Part shown: piece after piece, positions 43,311 to 53,217 of the stretch
Numbering within the stretch: position 1 is the stretch's first letter
Layout of the letters: every line of letters begins with the position of its first letter
Source: Candidatus Gemmiger faecavium
GTDB lineage: Bacteria > Bacillota > Clostridia > Oscillospirales > Ruminococcaceae
Reading direction: 5' to 3'
Length of the DNA: 64,000 bases
Assembly: GCA_019114415.1 (NCBI GenBank)
Contig: DXFO01000039.1
Location: 1-64,000, forward strand
Translations under genes and position numbers: made by a program
Notes under the pieces: generated by a model
Database searches by the model: none
What the model saw: the letters and a program-made list of their open reading frames with translations, nothing else
Told to the model about the DNA's origin: nothing

Positions 43311-44573
43311 TTATTTTTCGTCCTCTTCGGAGTCGGGGATGACGACGACTTTTATCTTTTCCACCCGCTTGCCGTCCATGGCAAGGACGGTCACGTCTAC
43401 GTTTTCGTAGTGGAATGAATCGCCGACTTCGGGGATGCGGGCCAGCTCGTCCATGACCCAGCCGCTGACAGTCACCACGTCCAGTTCCTTGTCGATGTCC
43501 AGCAGCTCAAACAGTTTTTCGGCGTTGGTGTGGCCCAGGACTTCGTACTCGTTCTCGCCGGTCTGGCGGATCTCCTCCACCACTTCGTCGTGTTCGTCCC
43601 AGATTTCGCCCACCAGTTCTTCCAGGATGTCCTCCATGGTCACGATGCCCACGGTGCCGCCGAACTCGTCCATGACCACGGCCAGATGGGACTTGTTTTT
43701 CTGCAGGTCCTGCAGCAGTTCGCCGATCAGCTTGTTTTCGGTCACATAGATGGCCGGGCGGATGATGGTGGAAATGTCTTTGTCGGTGTGATAGACGTAG
43801 TTGTGGAAGTCCTTCTGGTACAGGATGCCGATGATATGGTCGATGCTGTCCCGGTAGACCGGGATGCGGGAATACCCCGTCTCGGCAAAGACGGCGGCGA
43901 TGTCGTCCTTGGAATCATCCACCGACACGGCGGTCAGGTCGATGCGCGGGGTCAGCACGTCGATGGCCTGGGTCTCGGTAAACTCGATGGCGTTGCGGAT
44001 CAGCGAGCCCTCCTGGGTGTCGATGCCGCCTTCCTGCTCTGCTTCATCCACAATGGTCAGCAGTTCTTCTTCGGTAAGGGTCTGGTTGTCCGAGGAATGG
44101 AAAATCCGGGACAGCAGCTTTTTCCACTGACGGAACAAAAAGTTGAAGGGGGTCAGCAGGATCATCAGCACATGGAGAAAAGGCGCCGAGAACTTGGCAA
44201 AGGCCTCGGGGGATTCCTTGGCGATACTCTTGGGGGACACCTCGCCAAAGATCAGCACCACCACGGTGGTCACTGCGGTGGAAACGCTGGGGCCCACATC
44301 GTTGCCCAGCCATTTGGCAAACAGCAGCGTTGCCATGGATGCGCAGGCAATGTTGACGATGTTGTTGCCGATCAAAATGGTGGACAGCAGGCTGTCGTAA
44401 TTTTCGGACATGCGCAGCACCAGCTCGGCACGGCTGTCACCTTTTTCCGCCATGTTCTTGACGCGGATGCGGTTGAGAGAGGAAAACGCGGTCTCGGTCG
44501 CCGAGAAATATCCCGACATGACCACGCAGGCCACAATGAGCAGTATTGAGACGGTATCGTCGTTCATGAACAC
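43311..44573 (-). CDS. Hemolysin-family CNNM/CBS-domain protein (HlyC/CorC type)
   Basis: DUF21/CNNM N-terminus, TPRIDLTAV, CBS pair, MDEFGGTVGIVTMEDILEELVGEI. Confidence 0.95.
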   Translation of the reverse strand: MFMNDDTVSILLIVACVVMSGYFSATETAFSSLNRIRVKNMAEKGDSRAELVLRMSENYDSLLSTILIGNNIVNIACASMATLLFAKWLGNDVGPSVSTAVTTVVVLIFGEVSPKSIAKESPEAFAKFSAPFLHVLMILLTPFNFLFRQWKKLLSRIFHSSDNQTLTEEELLTIVDEAEQEGGIDTQEGSLIRNAIEFTETQAIDVLTPRIDLTAVSVDDSKDDIAAVFAETGYSRIPVYRDSIDHIIGILYQKDFHNYVYHTDKDISTIIRPAIYVTENKLIGELLQDLQKNKSHLAVVMDEFGGTVGIVTMEDILEELVGEIWDEHDEVVEEIRQTGENEYEVLGHTNAEKLFELLDIDKELDVVTVSGWVMDELARIPEVGDSFHYENVDVTVLAMDGKRVEKIKVVVIPDSEEDEK

Positions 44574-44686
44574 ATTCCTTCCTTGATGATCCCCACGGCA
44601 AGCATCTTACCTGGCTGCGGTGCGGGCGGCCGCCCGTTTTTGTCCGCGCCTTCCGGCGGGGGAGCCTGCGCCGGAAAAAGACAACA

Positions 44687-44802
44687 AAAAGGCACAGCCC
44701 CATCACCGGCGGGGACGGACCGAAACAGCCGTTTCCCTCTGCCGCTGGGCGGCGGGGCGGTCAGTTCCGGCACATCCCGCTCTGGCGGGAGCTGTGCCTT
44801 TT
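44687..44802 (-). other. Long-range inverted repeat upstream of CNNM gene, terminator or structured leader
   Basis: AAAAGGCACAGC at both ends of about 116 nt, followed on minus strand by TTTTTGTTGTCTTTTT. Confidence 0.55.
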
Positions 44803-45018
44803 GCTATATGCAACAGTATGGGTTGGCATCAGCGTCGATGTCGGCCACTGTCAATTCCTCCGGTCTTGTAAGATACTCTCACATCATACCGCAATTTATC
44901 ACAAATCGCAATGGGCAAACCGCAAATATCCCCGTAACTGATGAAAAAACTGGCCGAATGTGACGTGAAACCGGACAAAATGCGAGGCCCCGGCAGCAAA
45001 AACAGGGCGCGGAGAGCC

Positions 45019-45507
45019 TCAGGCGCGGGCAGCGGCGGCAGCTTCGGCGTCGGCGGCCAGCTGCTTGCGGAACAGCACGCGGAAGATCAGACGGCACAGG
45101 GGGCCGCAGTAAAGCAGCTGCCACAAAAGGGCCATGGGCAGATTGCAGCCGAAGGTCTGCACCCAGGTGCCGAAGCTGGGCTCCTTGAACAGCAGGGTGG
45201 CGATCAGGCTCATGACGGGGCACATGATGCAGACGATCATGGTGGAAGTGGCGTAGGTGATGAACTGCGGGCGGTCGGTGGGGCGCATGAAGGTGAACGC
45301 CAGACGCACGGCCAGCTTTTCCACCAGGAAGAACTCCAGAACAAAGGCGATGGGCGCCATGATGGGCAGCTCGTGCAGGGCCAGCAGGAAGGTGATGTTC
45401 TCTACGCCGCCGGTGGCCAGGGCGACATTGTAGACGATCATTCCATAGACCATGATGATGGCCATGATGGCGGTGAAAACAACGTTCTGAAATTTGGTTT
45501 TCGGCAT
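45019..45507 (-). CDS. DUF2798-type membrane protein
   Basis: MPKTKFQNVVFTAIMAIIMVYGMIVYN; two repeat units of paired TMs. Confidence 0.8.
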   Translation of the reverse strand: MPKTKFQNVVFTAIMAIIMVYGMIVYNVALATGGVENITFLLALHELPIMAPIAFVLEFFLVEKLAVRLAFTFMRPTDRPQFITYATSTMIVCIMCPVMSLIATLLFKEPSFGTWVQTFGCNLPMALLWQLLYCGPLCRLIFRVLFRKQLAADAEAAAAARA

Positions 45508-45550
45508 GATTCTTTCTCCTTTGGTTTGGGTAAAATCGTGGGCAGGGGGC

Positions 45551-45590
45551 AAAAAAACGGAAGCAGCAAAACTTTCGTTCGCTGCTTCCG
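45551..45590 (-). terminator. Intrinsic terminator in the 5' leader of the DUF2798 gene
   Basis: CGGAAGCAGC..GCTGCTTCCG then TTTTTTT on minus strand. Confidence 0.85.
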
Positions 45591-45616
45591 TTTCCGCGAC
45601 CTACCATTTGTAAGGG

Positions 45617-45646
45617 AGTATAGCACGCCGGCAAGGGGCTTCGTAA
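45617..45646 (-). promoter_or_regulatory. Candidate promoter upstream of the leader terminator
   Basis: Minus strand TTACGA-18 bp-TATACT. Confidence 0.4.
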
Positions 45647-45719
45647 GCGATTTTTTCACTTTTGTCGGGCTGCCCAGAATCATTGCGATCCTAGTGAGGG
45701 GATTTTGTGGAAAGGTGGC

Positions 45720-45920
45720 TCATCCCTGGCCTTCAAAGCGTTCTTTCAAGACCTCGTAATGATGACGGTTGGACTTGTCTCCGCCGTTATCCGGGAACAG
45801 ACAATAGGGCAGGCTGTCGGTGGTGCGGTGTTTGATGACGCAGTTGCGGCAGTTGCCGTGATTGGGACAGCTTGTCTTGGGGCACAGGCAGTCGGTGCCG
45901 CCGCAGGAGGGGGCGGACAT
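45720..45920 (-). CDS. Small cysteine-rich protein
   Basis: MSAPSCGGTDCLCPKTSCPNHGNCRNCVIKHRTTDSLPYCLF; seven Cys; RBS; overlaps the end of the thioredoxin-like operon. Confidence 0.75.
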   Translation of the reverse strand: MSAPSCGGTDCLCPKTSCPNHGNCRNCVIKHRTTDSLPYCLFPDNGGDKSNRHHYEVLKERFEGQG

Positions 45921-45925
45921 GGAGA

Positions 45926-46258
45926 TCACCTTGCCTTCTGCAGGAGTTCGGCGGCTTCCTCCACAGTGAGGACCCGGCCGGTGCTGACCACAGTTCCGTT
46001 GATGACAAGGGCGGGGGTGCTCATCACACCGTAGGCGGCGATCTGGGCAAAATCGGTCACATGGCCGATTTGGGCGTCAATGCCAAGCTGGGCAAGGGCC
46101 GTGCGGGTGTTGGCTTCCAGCTGATTGCATTTGGTACAGCCGGACCCCAGGACCTCCACAAGAAGGCTTCCCGAAGCGGCGCTGCCGGCGGGAGCGGGCT
46201 GATTGGCGGCTGCACAGCAGCAGGATGCGGTTCCTTTCTTCTTTCCGAACAGACTCAT
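45926..46258 (-). CDS. Thioredoxin-fold (MTH895/TM0996-type) small redox protein
   Basis: VEVLGSGCTKCNQLEANTRTAL; GVMSTPALVINGTVVSTGRV. Confidence 0.88.
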   Translation of the reverse strand: MSLFGKKKGTASCCCAAANQPAPAGSAASGSLLVEVLGSGCTKCNQLEANTRTALAQLGIDAQIGHVTDFAQIAAYGVMSTPALVINGTVVSTGRVLTVEEAAELLQKAR

Positions 46259-46271
46259 GACGAATGACCTC

Positions 46272-47276
46272 CTAGATAAACAGAAATGCGAACAGATTAA
46301 AGAGATATCCCACCAGAATGATACCGGCGGTACAAATGGCGATAAAAACAGCCAGCAGCTTGGGGCGCACTGCCTTGCGCAGCATGATAAGGGAGGGCAG
46401 CGACAGGGTCGTGACGGCCATCATGAAGCTGAGGACCGTGCCCAGCTGGGCGCCTTTGGCAAGCAGGGCTTCGGCAACGGGGATGGTGCCGAAGATGTCC
46501 GCGTACATGGGGATACCGACCGCCACGGCCAGCAGGACGCCAAGCGGGCTGCTGCTGCCGAGAATGGATGTGATCCAGCTTTCGGGGATCCAGTTGTGAA
46601 TGACCGCACCGACACCCACACCGATCAAAATGTAGGGGAAAACCTTGCGGAAGGTGGAGGACATCTGCTCCCGGGCGTAGGTAAGGCGCTGTGCCTGGGT
46701 CAGGGCAGGGACGGCGCTGTCCCCGGCGTGTACGGCGCGGACAAAAGGTTCCACTTCCTGGTCAAGATGCAGCTTTTCAATCAGGGTGCCGCCCGCCACT
46801 GCCACGCTCAGGCCCACTACGGTGTAGGCTGCGGCGATCTTCCAGCCGAAAATGCTTGTCAGCAGCAACAAACTGCCCAGGTCCACCATGGGGGAGGAAA
46901 TCAGAAAAGAAAAGGTGACCCCAAGGGGCAGCCCGGCACTGGTAAAGCCGATGAACAGCGGGATGGAGGAACAGGAGCAAAAGGGGGTCACGGTGCCCAG
47001 CAAAGCGGCAAACAGATTGGCCCGGATGCCGTGAAAGCGCCCCAGCAGACGCTTGCTGCGCTCGGGCGGGAAGTAGCTCTGGATATAGCTGATAAAAAAT
47101 ATCAGCACACACAAAAGGATGGTGATTTTGATAACGTCATACAGAAAAAACTGTATGCTGCCGCCCAGACGGGTGGAGATATCGATGGACAAGGCGGTGA
47201 GGATGCGGCCGATGGCGGCGTTGAGCCATTTCATGCCAAGCAGCTGATCCTGCACAAAATTCCAGATCAGTGACAT
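46272..47276 (-). CDS. Permease (UPF0718/YraQ/SO_0444-type)
   Basis: LLGTVTPFCSCSSIPLFIGFTSAGLPLGVTFSFLISSPMVD. Confidence 0.92.
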   Translation of the reverse strand: MSLIWNFVQDQLLGMKWLNAAIGRILTALSIDISTRLGGSIQFFLYDVIKITILLCVLIFFISYIQSYFPPERSKRLLGRFHGIRANLFAALLGTVTPFCSCSSIPLFIGFTSAGLPLGVTFSFLISSPMVDLGSLLLLTSIFGWKIAAAYTVVGLSVAVAGGTLIEKLHLDQEVEPFVRAVHAGDSAVPALTQAQRLTYAREQMSSTFRKVFPYILIGVGVGAVIHNWIPESWITSILGSSSPLGVLLAVAVGIPMYADIFGTIPVAEALLAKGAQLGTVLSFMMAVTTLSLPSLIMLRKAVRPKLLAVFIAICTAGIILVGYLFNLFAFLFI

Positions 47277-47563
47277 TGGCAGCCTCCTTCCTCGCAGCAG
47301 GAAAATCCGCCCAGAAATCCGCACAGGGAATCAAGGGTTTCCCGGCACAGGGAGTAGTGGGTCCATTTCCCTTCCCGCCGCGCGCAGACAAGGCCGCACT
47401 CACACAGGATCTTCATGTGATGGGACAGTGTGGGCTGTGTAATATCAAAGGTTTCCAGCAGCTTGCAGGCGCATTTTTCTCCGCTGGAAAGCAACCGCAG
47501 GATTTTCAGGCGGTTGGCGTCACTCAGAGCTTTGCAGAGCAAAGCGGCGTCCATATCGGACAT
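47267..47563 (-). CDS. ArsR/SmtB family repressor with Cys-rich C-terminus
   Basis: LCKALSDANRLKILRLLSSGEKCACKLLETFDITQPTLSHHMKIL; FSCCEEGGCQCH tail. Confidence 0.93.
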   Translation of the reverse strand: MSDMDAALLCKALSDANRLKILRLLSSGEKCACKLLETFDITQPTLSHHMKILCECGLVCARREGKWTHYSLCRETLDSLCGFLGGFSCCEEGGCQCH

Positions 47564-47577
47564 GATGATCACCTCAC

Positions 47578-47637
47578 ATAGATAAGAGTCTATATGAGAT
47601 TATACGCATACATAGATGATTGTCAATATGTTTGACA
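47578..47637 (-). promoter_or_regulatory. Promoter and putative ArsR operators
   Basis: Minus TTGACA-16-TATAAT; TGTCAA-N5-TTGACA overlaps the -35; ATAGA-N6-TCTAT lies downstream of the -10. Confidence 0.75.
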
Positions 47638-47674
47638 AAAATAAATCACCTTCCGGTAAACCGGACGGCGATGC

Positions 47675-47736
47675 AAAAAAACACCGGCCCCGCGTACCCC
47701 GCCGAGGAACAGGCGGTGGGGATGCAGGCCCGGTGT
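47675..47736 (-). terminator. Terminator of the sortase operon
   Basis: ACACCGG..CCGGTGT hairpin followed by TTTTTT on minus strand. Confidence 0.8.
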
Positions 47737-47759
47737 GAAATTTTGGGGCAGGGGAGAAC

Positions 47760-48515
47760 TCATTCCTCCGCAAGATAGGCGTGGATGACGTACCGTTCGC
47801 TGCCGCTGCCATAGCTGGAAGCGCAGGTGGATAAGGTCAGCACCCGGCTGTTTTGCGGGACATCCACCCCGGTGTCGTAGTCGGAAACGTCGGACAGTTT
47901 CTGAATGAAGGTGTCGTATGCCTCGCCGTAGGTGCGGTCGGTGCGGTACAGGTCCTCGCCGTCCGTTGCGCTGTGGCAGGAAAAGATGTGCCAGGTCTGG
48001 TCGCCCTCCGGCGTGCACAGCACAAAGTCGGGATTTTCACGGTAAAAGGATTCCTCCTGATACTGCAAAAGACCGGCAAACATCTCTCCGGTGTGGATGT
48101 TGTGGCCGTAGATCACCCGGTACAGATCACTGTCCGCAGAGGATGCCGAAAAGAACAGGCATCCGCACGGGGAGGGACTGCCGTCAAAACTATGGTGGAG
48201 ATAGGTGTCGTTGTCCTGGGCCTGGACCACAGGCAGAGACAGCGGCAGACCGGGCATCTCCAGCCAGGCGGCAATGCCGGGGTTGATCTGTTCCAGCGCG
48301 GCAAAATCAATGCTGGACATACTCTGTTCGCCGGTGCTTTGGTGGGATAGCTGCGCCAGCTCGTCGTAGTACCGGCTGCTTTTCAGGTAGCCGTATTGCT
48401 CGTAGCCGAAAACGCCCAGGAAACCCGCCCCTGCCAGCAGCAAAACAATGCAAAGCACCAGCCACCAGCGGGAAGGCGGCTGAAGCAGACGGCTTTCGCC
48501 TTGAAAACTTTTCAT
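47760..48515 (-). CDS. Class B sortase
   Basis: YGHNIHTGEMFAGLLQYQ; catalytic TLSTC. Confidence 0.93.
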   Translation of the reverse strand: MKSFQGESRLLQPPSRWWLVLCIVLLLAGAGFLGVFGYEQYGYLKSSRYYDELAQLSHQSTGEQSMSSIDFAALEQINPGIAAWLEMPGLPLSLPVVQAQDNDTYLHHSFDGSPSPCGCLFFSASSADSDLYRVIYGHNIHTGEMFAGLLQYQEESFYRENPDFVLCTPEGDQTWHIFSCHSATDGEDLYRTDRTYGEAYDTFIQKLSDVSDYDTGVDVPQNSRVLTLSTCASSYGSGSERYVIHAYLAEE

Positions 48516-50422
48516 TCGTCACGCATCCCCAATCGCCAGTATACCGGTATGCAGGACCGGCGGTAGTAGTAAAGCCCGGTGACGGCCGCGCCGCACAGGC
48601 AGACGATGCCCAGCGCCAGCCATACCCACATCAGCGGATCGTCGCCGGTCTGCACCGTCTCGGTGGGCGGACCCGGCGGGGGAGAACTCTGCGTGACGGG
48701 CGGGGTGGAAACCGGTGTCGGTGTGGGCGTGGGCGACGGCGTTGCGACGGGCTGATCCTGCATGGTCACAGTGTAATAGCCGTGTCCCGGGATGGTTCCG
48801 TCGCCGTTAAAGACAAATTCAATGTCCTGGGCAAGCTGATAGCCTGCCGGTGCGCTCTCCTCATGCAGGACATAGGTGTGACCGGCTACCAACTTTTTGC
48901 CGCTTTCGGTGGCCAGGGTGATGACATGGGGCTCGGTCTCGGTGGTCCAGCGGTCGATCTCTTCCCCGGTGGTCTTGTCAGTCAGGGTCAGCACCGCCCC
49001 GGCCAGGGGATTCCCGGCGGCGTCCACCTTGGCAAATTTGACGACCAGCTCCTTGTCGGTAATGATGAGGGTATCGCCATCCACGGTGCCGTTGTCGCCG
49101 TCCAGCCGGATGGTGAGGTCGTCGGTCACGGTAAAGGGAATGTCCAGGCTGACCGCGTACCCGGCGGGGGAGCTCACCTCATGGAGGAGAAAACGGCCGG
49201 GGTACAGCCGCACCGTGTGGGGCGTGGTGCCGGACGTCCATTGGTCGATCAGCGTCTGGCTGCCGTCGCTGGACAGGCAATACAGCTTGAGCGAGGCCCC
49301 GGGCAGTTCGTCAGTACCGGTGATGCTGCGCTTGCTGAAGGAAAATTCCTTGCTGGAATAGTTGGTGAAGGTATAGGTCTTGCCGTCCTTGCTGGAGGTC
49401 AGGGTGCTGGTATACCCCTCCAGGCCGGTCATGTCCTCCTCCAGCCAGCAGTTGGTCATGTCGTTTTGGATGGTAAAGGTGACGGAGGCATCATCCCCGG
49501 TCAGGGTGCGGCGGCTGGTCTGTTCCACGCCGTTTTCCGTGTAATGCAGAACAATGACGGCGGGGGGATGTTCCTGCCCGCCGGTTTCCCAGTGTTTGTG
49601 CACCACAATGTCGCCGTAGGTGGAGATCACGCCCTCCATATCAGTGGGGACGCTGGTTACATTGACCCGGAAGGTCCAGCCGTCAGTGCCGGGAACATAA
49701 TAGCCGTCGGTGGCCGGGACATAAATAGACTCCACCGTCTTGTCCACCGTGATGCCGATGGAAAAATAGCCGGGGTTCGCGTAGGTATCGTTGCCGATGC
49801 CGTTGGGAAAATAAACGTAGAGATAATTGCCGTCCTGGTCGAAGGAAACGCCGCCCTCGGTGTACTCGATGTTGATGCCGTCGGGGCAGAGCTCCAGCAG
49901 CCAGCTGATGTCCATGCGGAGATAGGAACTGCCCGAACTGCGGTTTTCCACCATCAGGGAGGAATCGTCCAGAATGCCCGAACTGCCGGGCGAAACACTC
50001 TGGCCGTTGAGGTATGTCGTACCGTTGACGTAGGTCACATGGGTGGAGTTTGCCTCGTCAAGCTGGGTGGGGTCGTCGGGCATATAGGCCCGTCCGCACA
50101 GTGCAAACCGGAAATTGAAGGACATGGTATCGCCCACCGTCAAAGTCAGGGGAGTCCCCGCGTCGCTGAGCGACTGCAGTTCGGAGGTGGAATACTCCTG
50201 ACCGTTTACCGTGATGGTGATTTGCTTCATGTACCGCATCAGATCCACATACCCGTTGGCGGAAACATCGTACCCCGGGTAGGAATAGGTGTTCTGTCCG
50301 CTGTCGGCGTGGACCGGTACACCGCACAGCAAAAGCAGGCACAGCAGAGCAAACAGACGGAACAGCAGCCTGACCGCCCGGGTGCACAGGGATGGGCTGG
50401 CCTTTCTGGCAAGGTCACTCAT
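48512..50422 (-). CDS. Cna-B/SpaA-domain surface protein with C-terminal sorting-like signal
   Basis: Signal peptide; repeated GTDELPGASLKLY.., DAAGNPLAGAVLTLTDKTTGEEIDRW; VQTGDD-TM-YYRRS tail. Confidence 0.9.
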   Translation of the reverse strand: MSDLARKASPSLCTRAVRLLFRLFALLCLLLLCGVPVHADSGQNTYSYPGYDVSANGYVDLMRYMKQITITVNGQEYSTSELQSLSDAGTPLTLTVGDTMSFNFRFALCGRAYMPDDPTQLDEANSTHVTYVNGTTYLNGQSVSPGSSGILDDSSLMVENRSSGSSYLRMDISWLLELCPDGINIEYTEGGVSFDQDGNYLYVYFPNGIGNDTYANPGYFSIGITVDKTVESIYVPATDGYYVPGTDGWTFRVNVTSVPTDMEGVISTYGDIVVHKHWETGGQEHPPAVIVLHYTENGVEQTSRRTLTGDDASVTFTIQNDMTNCWLEEDMTGLEGYTSTLTSSKDGKTYTFTNYSSKEFSFSKRSITGTDELPGASLKLYCLSSDGSQTLIDQWTSGTTPHTVRLYPGRFLLHEVSSPAGYAVSLDIPFTVTDDLTIRLDGDNGTVDGDTLIITDKELVVKFAKVDAAGNPLAGAVLTLTDKTTGEEIDRWTTETEPHVITLATESGKKLVAGHTYVLHEESAPAGYQLAQDIEFVFNGDGTIPGHGYYTVTMQDQPVATPSPTPTPTPVSTPPVTQSSPPPGPPTETVQTGDDPLMWVWLALGIVCLCGAAVTGLYYYRRSCIPVYWRLGMRDE

Positions 50423-50463
50423 TGAATCAACGTCCTTTTAATTTTGACCGATCCTGTGCCGAG

Positions 50464-50543
50464 GGGCAGCGTCGGAGTCTTTGCCGTGCTGCCCACACCA
50501 AAACAGGCCCTGATTTTGTCCTTCCGGGAAAATCAAGAGCCTG
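50464..50543 (-). other. Structured 5' leader of the surface-protein operon (two hairpins)
   Basis: GGGCAGC..GCTGCCC (50464-50494) and CAGGCCCTGATTTT..AAAATCAAGAGCCTG (50504-50543). Confidence 0.6.
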
Positions 50544-51102
50544 CCGCGCAATCAAACTCCAAAGAAGCCGTCTGCCTTTGTGTCACAGGAATAATACCGA
50601 ATTTTCCAAAAAATCAACGAAAATAGTTTAACATTATATCGTGCTGTTTTCAATAGAGAAAATGGCTTTGCGTGGCAGAAAACAGGCAAAAATAAGAAAG
50701 ATTACGAAAATAAAATTATGTTGTATTTTATACCGGCAAAATCAGGCGATTTCGCCGCTTTGCCGCAGGTCACGATAGGAGAAGCCGTCCCCACGCGATT
50801 CTGGCAGAACAGCAGGCGGCCGTCTTTTGGGCCGCTGTTGAAAATACAGACGGGATCTGAATGGTTTGGCAAAAACGTCGAATCTGTGAATATTTTCTGC
50901 GCAATGATCAGTAAAAATAAAAAGGAGGGTAGGAAGAAAAGAATAGCGGGCAAAGTTTGAAAACTGTTCATAAATAAAAGTCAATTTTGTGCTATGATTG
51001 TATAAAATAAGCGCTTTCCCCGGGCGCAAAAAACGGATATCATAAAAAACAGGGTATAAGAAAAATAAGGGGCGTCAGATCCCCCTGGAAAGAGGTTTGA
51101 TT

Positions 51103-52191
51103 TTGAAAAAGGCATTGATCACCGGCGTGACCGGTCAGGACGGTTCCTACCTTTCGGAGTTTCTGTTGGAAAAAGGCTACGATGTCCATGGCATCATCCG
51201 CCGTTCCTCGGTGGATTACCGTGAGCGCATTGCCCACCTGGAAGGCAATCCCCATTTTCACCTGCATTTCGGCGATCTGAGCGACTCCATGAGTCTGGTG
51301 TCGGTCATCGGCAGTGTACGCCCGGATGAGATCTACAACCTGGCGGCCCAGAGCCATGTCCAGGTCAGCTTTGACGTGCCGGAGTACACCGCCGACGTGG
51401 TAGCCACCGGCGTTCTGCGCGTGCTGGAAGCCGTCCGCCTGTGTGGCTTGGCGGACACCTGCCGCATCTATCAGGCATCCACTTCCGAGCTGTACGGCAA
51501 GGTGGAGGAAGTCCCCCAGAGCGAGACGACTCCCTTCCATCCCTACAGCCCCTATGCCGTGGCCAAGCAGTACGGCTTCTGGATCACCAAGGAATACCGC
51601 GAAGCCTACAATATGTTCTGCTGCTCCGGCATCCTGTTCAACCACGAGTCCGAGCGCCGTGGCGAGACCTTCGTCACCCGCAAGATCACCCTGGCGGCTT
51701 CCCGCATCAAGCAGGGCAAGCAGGACAAGCTCTACCTGGGCAACCTCAGCTCTCTGCGCGACTGGGGCTATGCCAAGGATTACGTGGAGTGCATGTGGCT
51801 GATCCTGCAGCACGACAAGCCGGAGGACTTTGTCATTGCCACCGGCGAGCAGCACTCGGTGCGTGAGTTCTGCCGCCTGGCGTTCCACTACGCGGGCATC
51901 GAGCTGGAGTTCACCGGCGAGGGCATGGAGGAAAAGGGCATCGACAAGGCCACCGGCAAGGTCCTGGTGGAGGTCTCTCCCGACTTCTACCGTCCCACCG
52001 ACGTTGTCAACCTGTGGGGCGATCCCTCCAAGGCCAAGCGTGAGCTGGGCTGGAACCCCACCAAGACCAGCTTTGAGGAACTGGTCAAGCTGATGGTGGA
52101 GCATGACATGGCCAAGGTCGCCGTGGAGCGTGCCGAGGAGCATATCCGCTGCAACCTGGAAGAATACCTGGAAAAAGGCGTTGTGAAATGA
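51103..52191 (+). CDS. gmd: GDP-mannose 4,6-dehydratase
   Basis: [44 protein letters not shown]; likely TTG start at 51103 with AGAGG RBS. Confidence 0.96.
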   Translation: MKKALITGVTGQDGSYLSEFLLEKGYDVHGIIRRSSVDYRERIAHLEGNPHFHLHFGDLSDSMSLVSVIGSVRPDEIYNLAAQSHVQVSFDVPEYTADVVATGVLRVLEAVRLCGLADTCRIYQASTSELYGKVEEVPQSETTPFHPYSPYAVAKQYGFWITKEYREAYNMFCCSGILFNHESERRGETFVTRKITLAASRIKQGKQDKLYLGNLSSLRDWGYAKDYVECMWLILQHDKPEDFVIATGEQHSVREFCRLAFHYAGIELEFTGEGMEEKGIDKATGKVLVEVSPDFYRPTDVVNLWGDPSKAKRELGWNPTKTSFEELVKLMVEHDMAKVAVERAEEHIRCNLEEYLEKGVVK

Positions 52192-52248
52192 TCGGCTGTC
52201 CTTAAACGACAAACCGACGCAATATGAATTAGGAGCGCGAAAAATACC

Positions 52249-53193
52249 ATGATGGAAAAGAATGCAAAGATCTACGTAGCGGGACACCGGGGCATGGTCG
52301 GTTCGGCCATTGTCCGTGAACTGCAGCGCCAGGGCTATACCAATATCATCACCCGGACCCACAAGGAGCTGGATCTCTGCCGCCAGGACGCGGTGGAGGA
52401 GTTCTTTGCCCAGGAAAAGCCGGAATACGTCTTTCTGGCTGCGGCCAAGGTGGGCGGCATCGTCGCCAACGCCGAGGCTCTGGCAGACTTCATGTACGAC
52501 AACATGGTCCTGGAGATGAACGTCATCCATTCCGCCTGGAAAAACGGCTGCAAAAAGCTGGAATTCCTGGGCAGCTCCTGCATTTACCCCCGGATGGCGC
52601 CCCAGCCCATGCCGGAAAGCTGCCTGCTGACCTCGGAGCTGGAAAAAACCAACGAGGCCTATGCCCTTGCCAAGATCTCCGGCCTGAAATACTGTGAATT
52701 CCTCAACCGTCAGTATGGCACCGACTATATCAGCGTCATGCCCACCAACCTGTACGGTCCCAACGATAACTATCATCCCACCCACAGCCACGTGCTGCCG
52801 GCCCTCATCCGCCGCTTCCACGAGGCCAAGGTCCAGAACCTGCCCTACGTCACCTGCTGGGGCGACGGCAGCCCTCTGCGCGAGTTCTTGTACGTGGACG
52901 ACCTGGCCAACCTGTGCGTGTTCCTGATGAACAATTACAGCGGCAATGAGACGGTCAACGCCGGCACCGGCAAGGAACTGACCATCAAGGAACTGACTGA
53001 GCTGGTGGCCAAGGTCATCGGCTACACCGGTGAGATCCGCTGGGATACCTCCAAGCCCAACGGCACCCCCCGCAAGCTGCTGGACGTCAGCAAGGCCACC
53101 AAGCTGGGCTGGACCTACAAGACCGAACTGGAGGAAGGCATCCGCCTGTCCTATGAGGATTTCCTCAACAACCCCATGCGTGCGGAACGGTAA
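52249..53193 (+). CDS. fcl: GDP-L-fucose synthase
   Basis: [49 protein letters not shown]. Confidence 0.97.
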   Translation: MMEKNAKIYVAGHRGMVGSAIVRELQRQGYTNIITRTHKELDLCRQDAVEEFFAQEKPEYVFLAAAKVGGIVANAEALADFMYDNMVLEMNVIHSAWKNGCKKLEFLGSSCIYPRMAPQPMPESCLLTSELEKTNEAYALAKISGLKYCEFLNRQYGTDYISVMPTNLYGPNDNYHPTHSHVLPALIRRFHEAKVQNLPYVTCWGDGSPLREFLYVDDLANLCVFLMNNYSGNETVNAGTGKELTIKELTELVAKVIGYTGEIRWDTSKPNGTPRKLLDVSKATKLGWTYKTELEEGIRLSYEDFLNNPMRAER

Positions 53194-53217
53194 AAATCCC
53201 GGGAAGGAGAAAGACTC

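Noticed and set aside
48782-50425. 547 aa plus-strand ORF
   Set aside because: Antisense to the Cna-B surface protein
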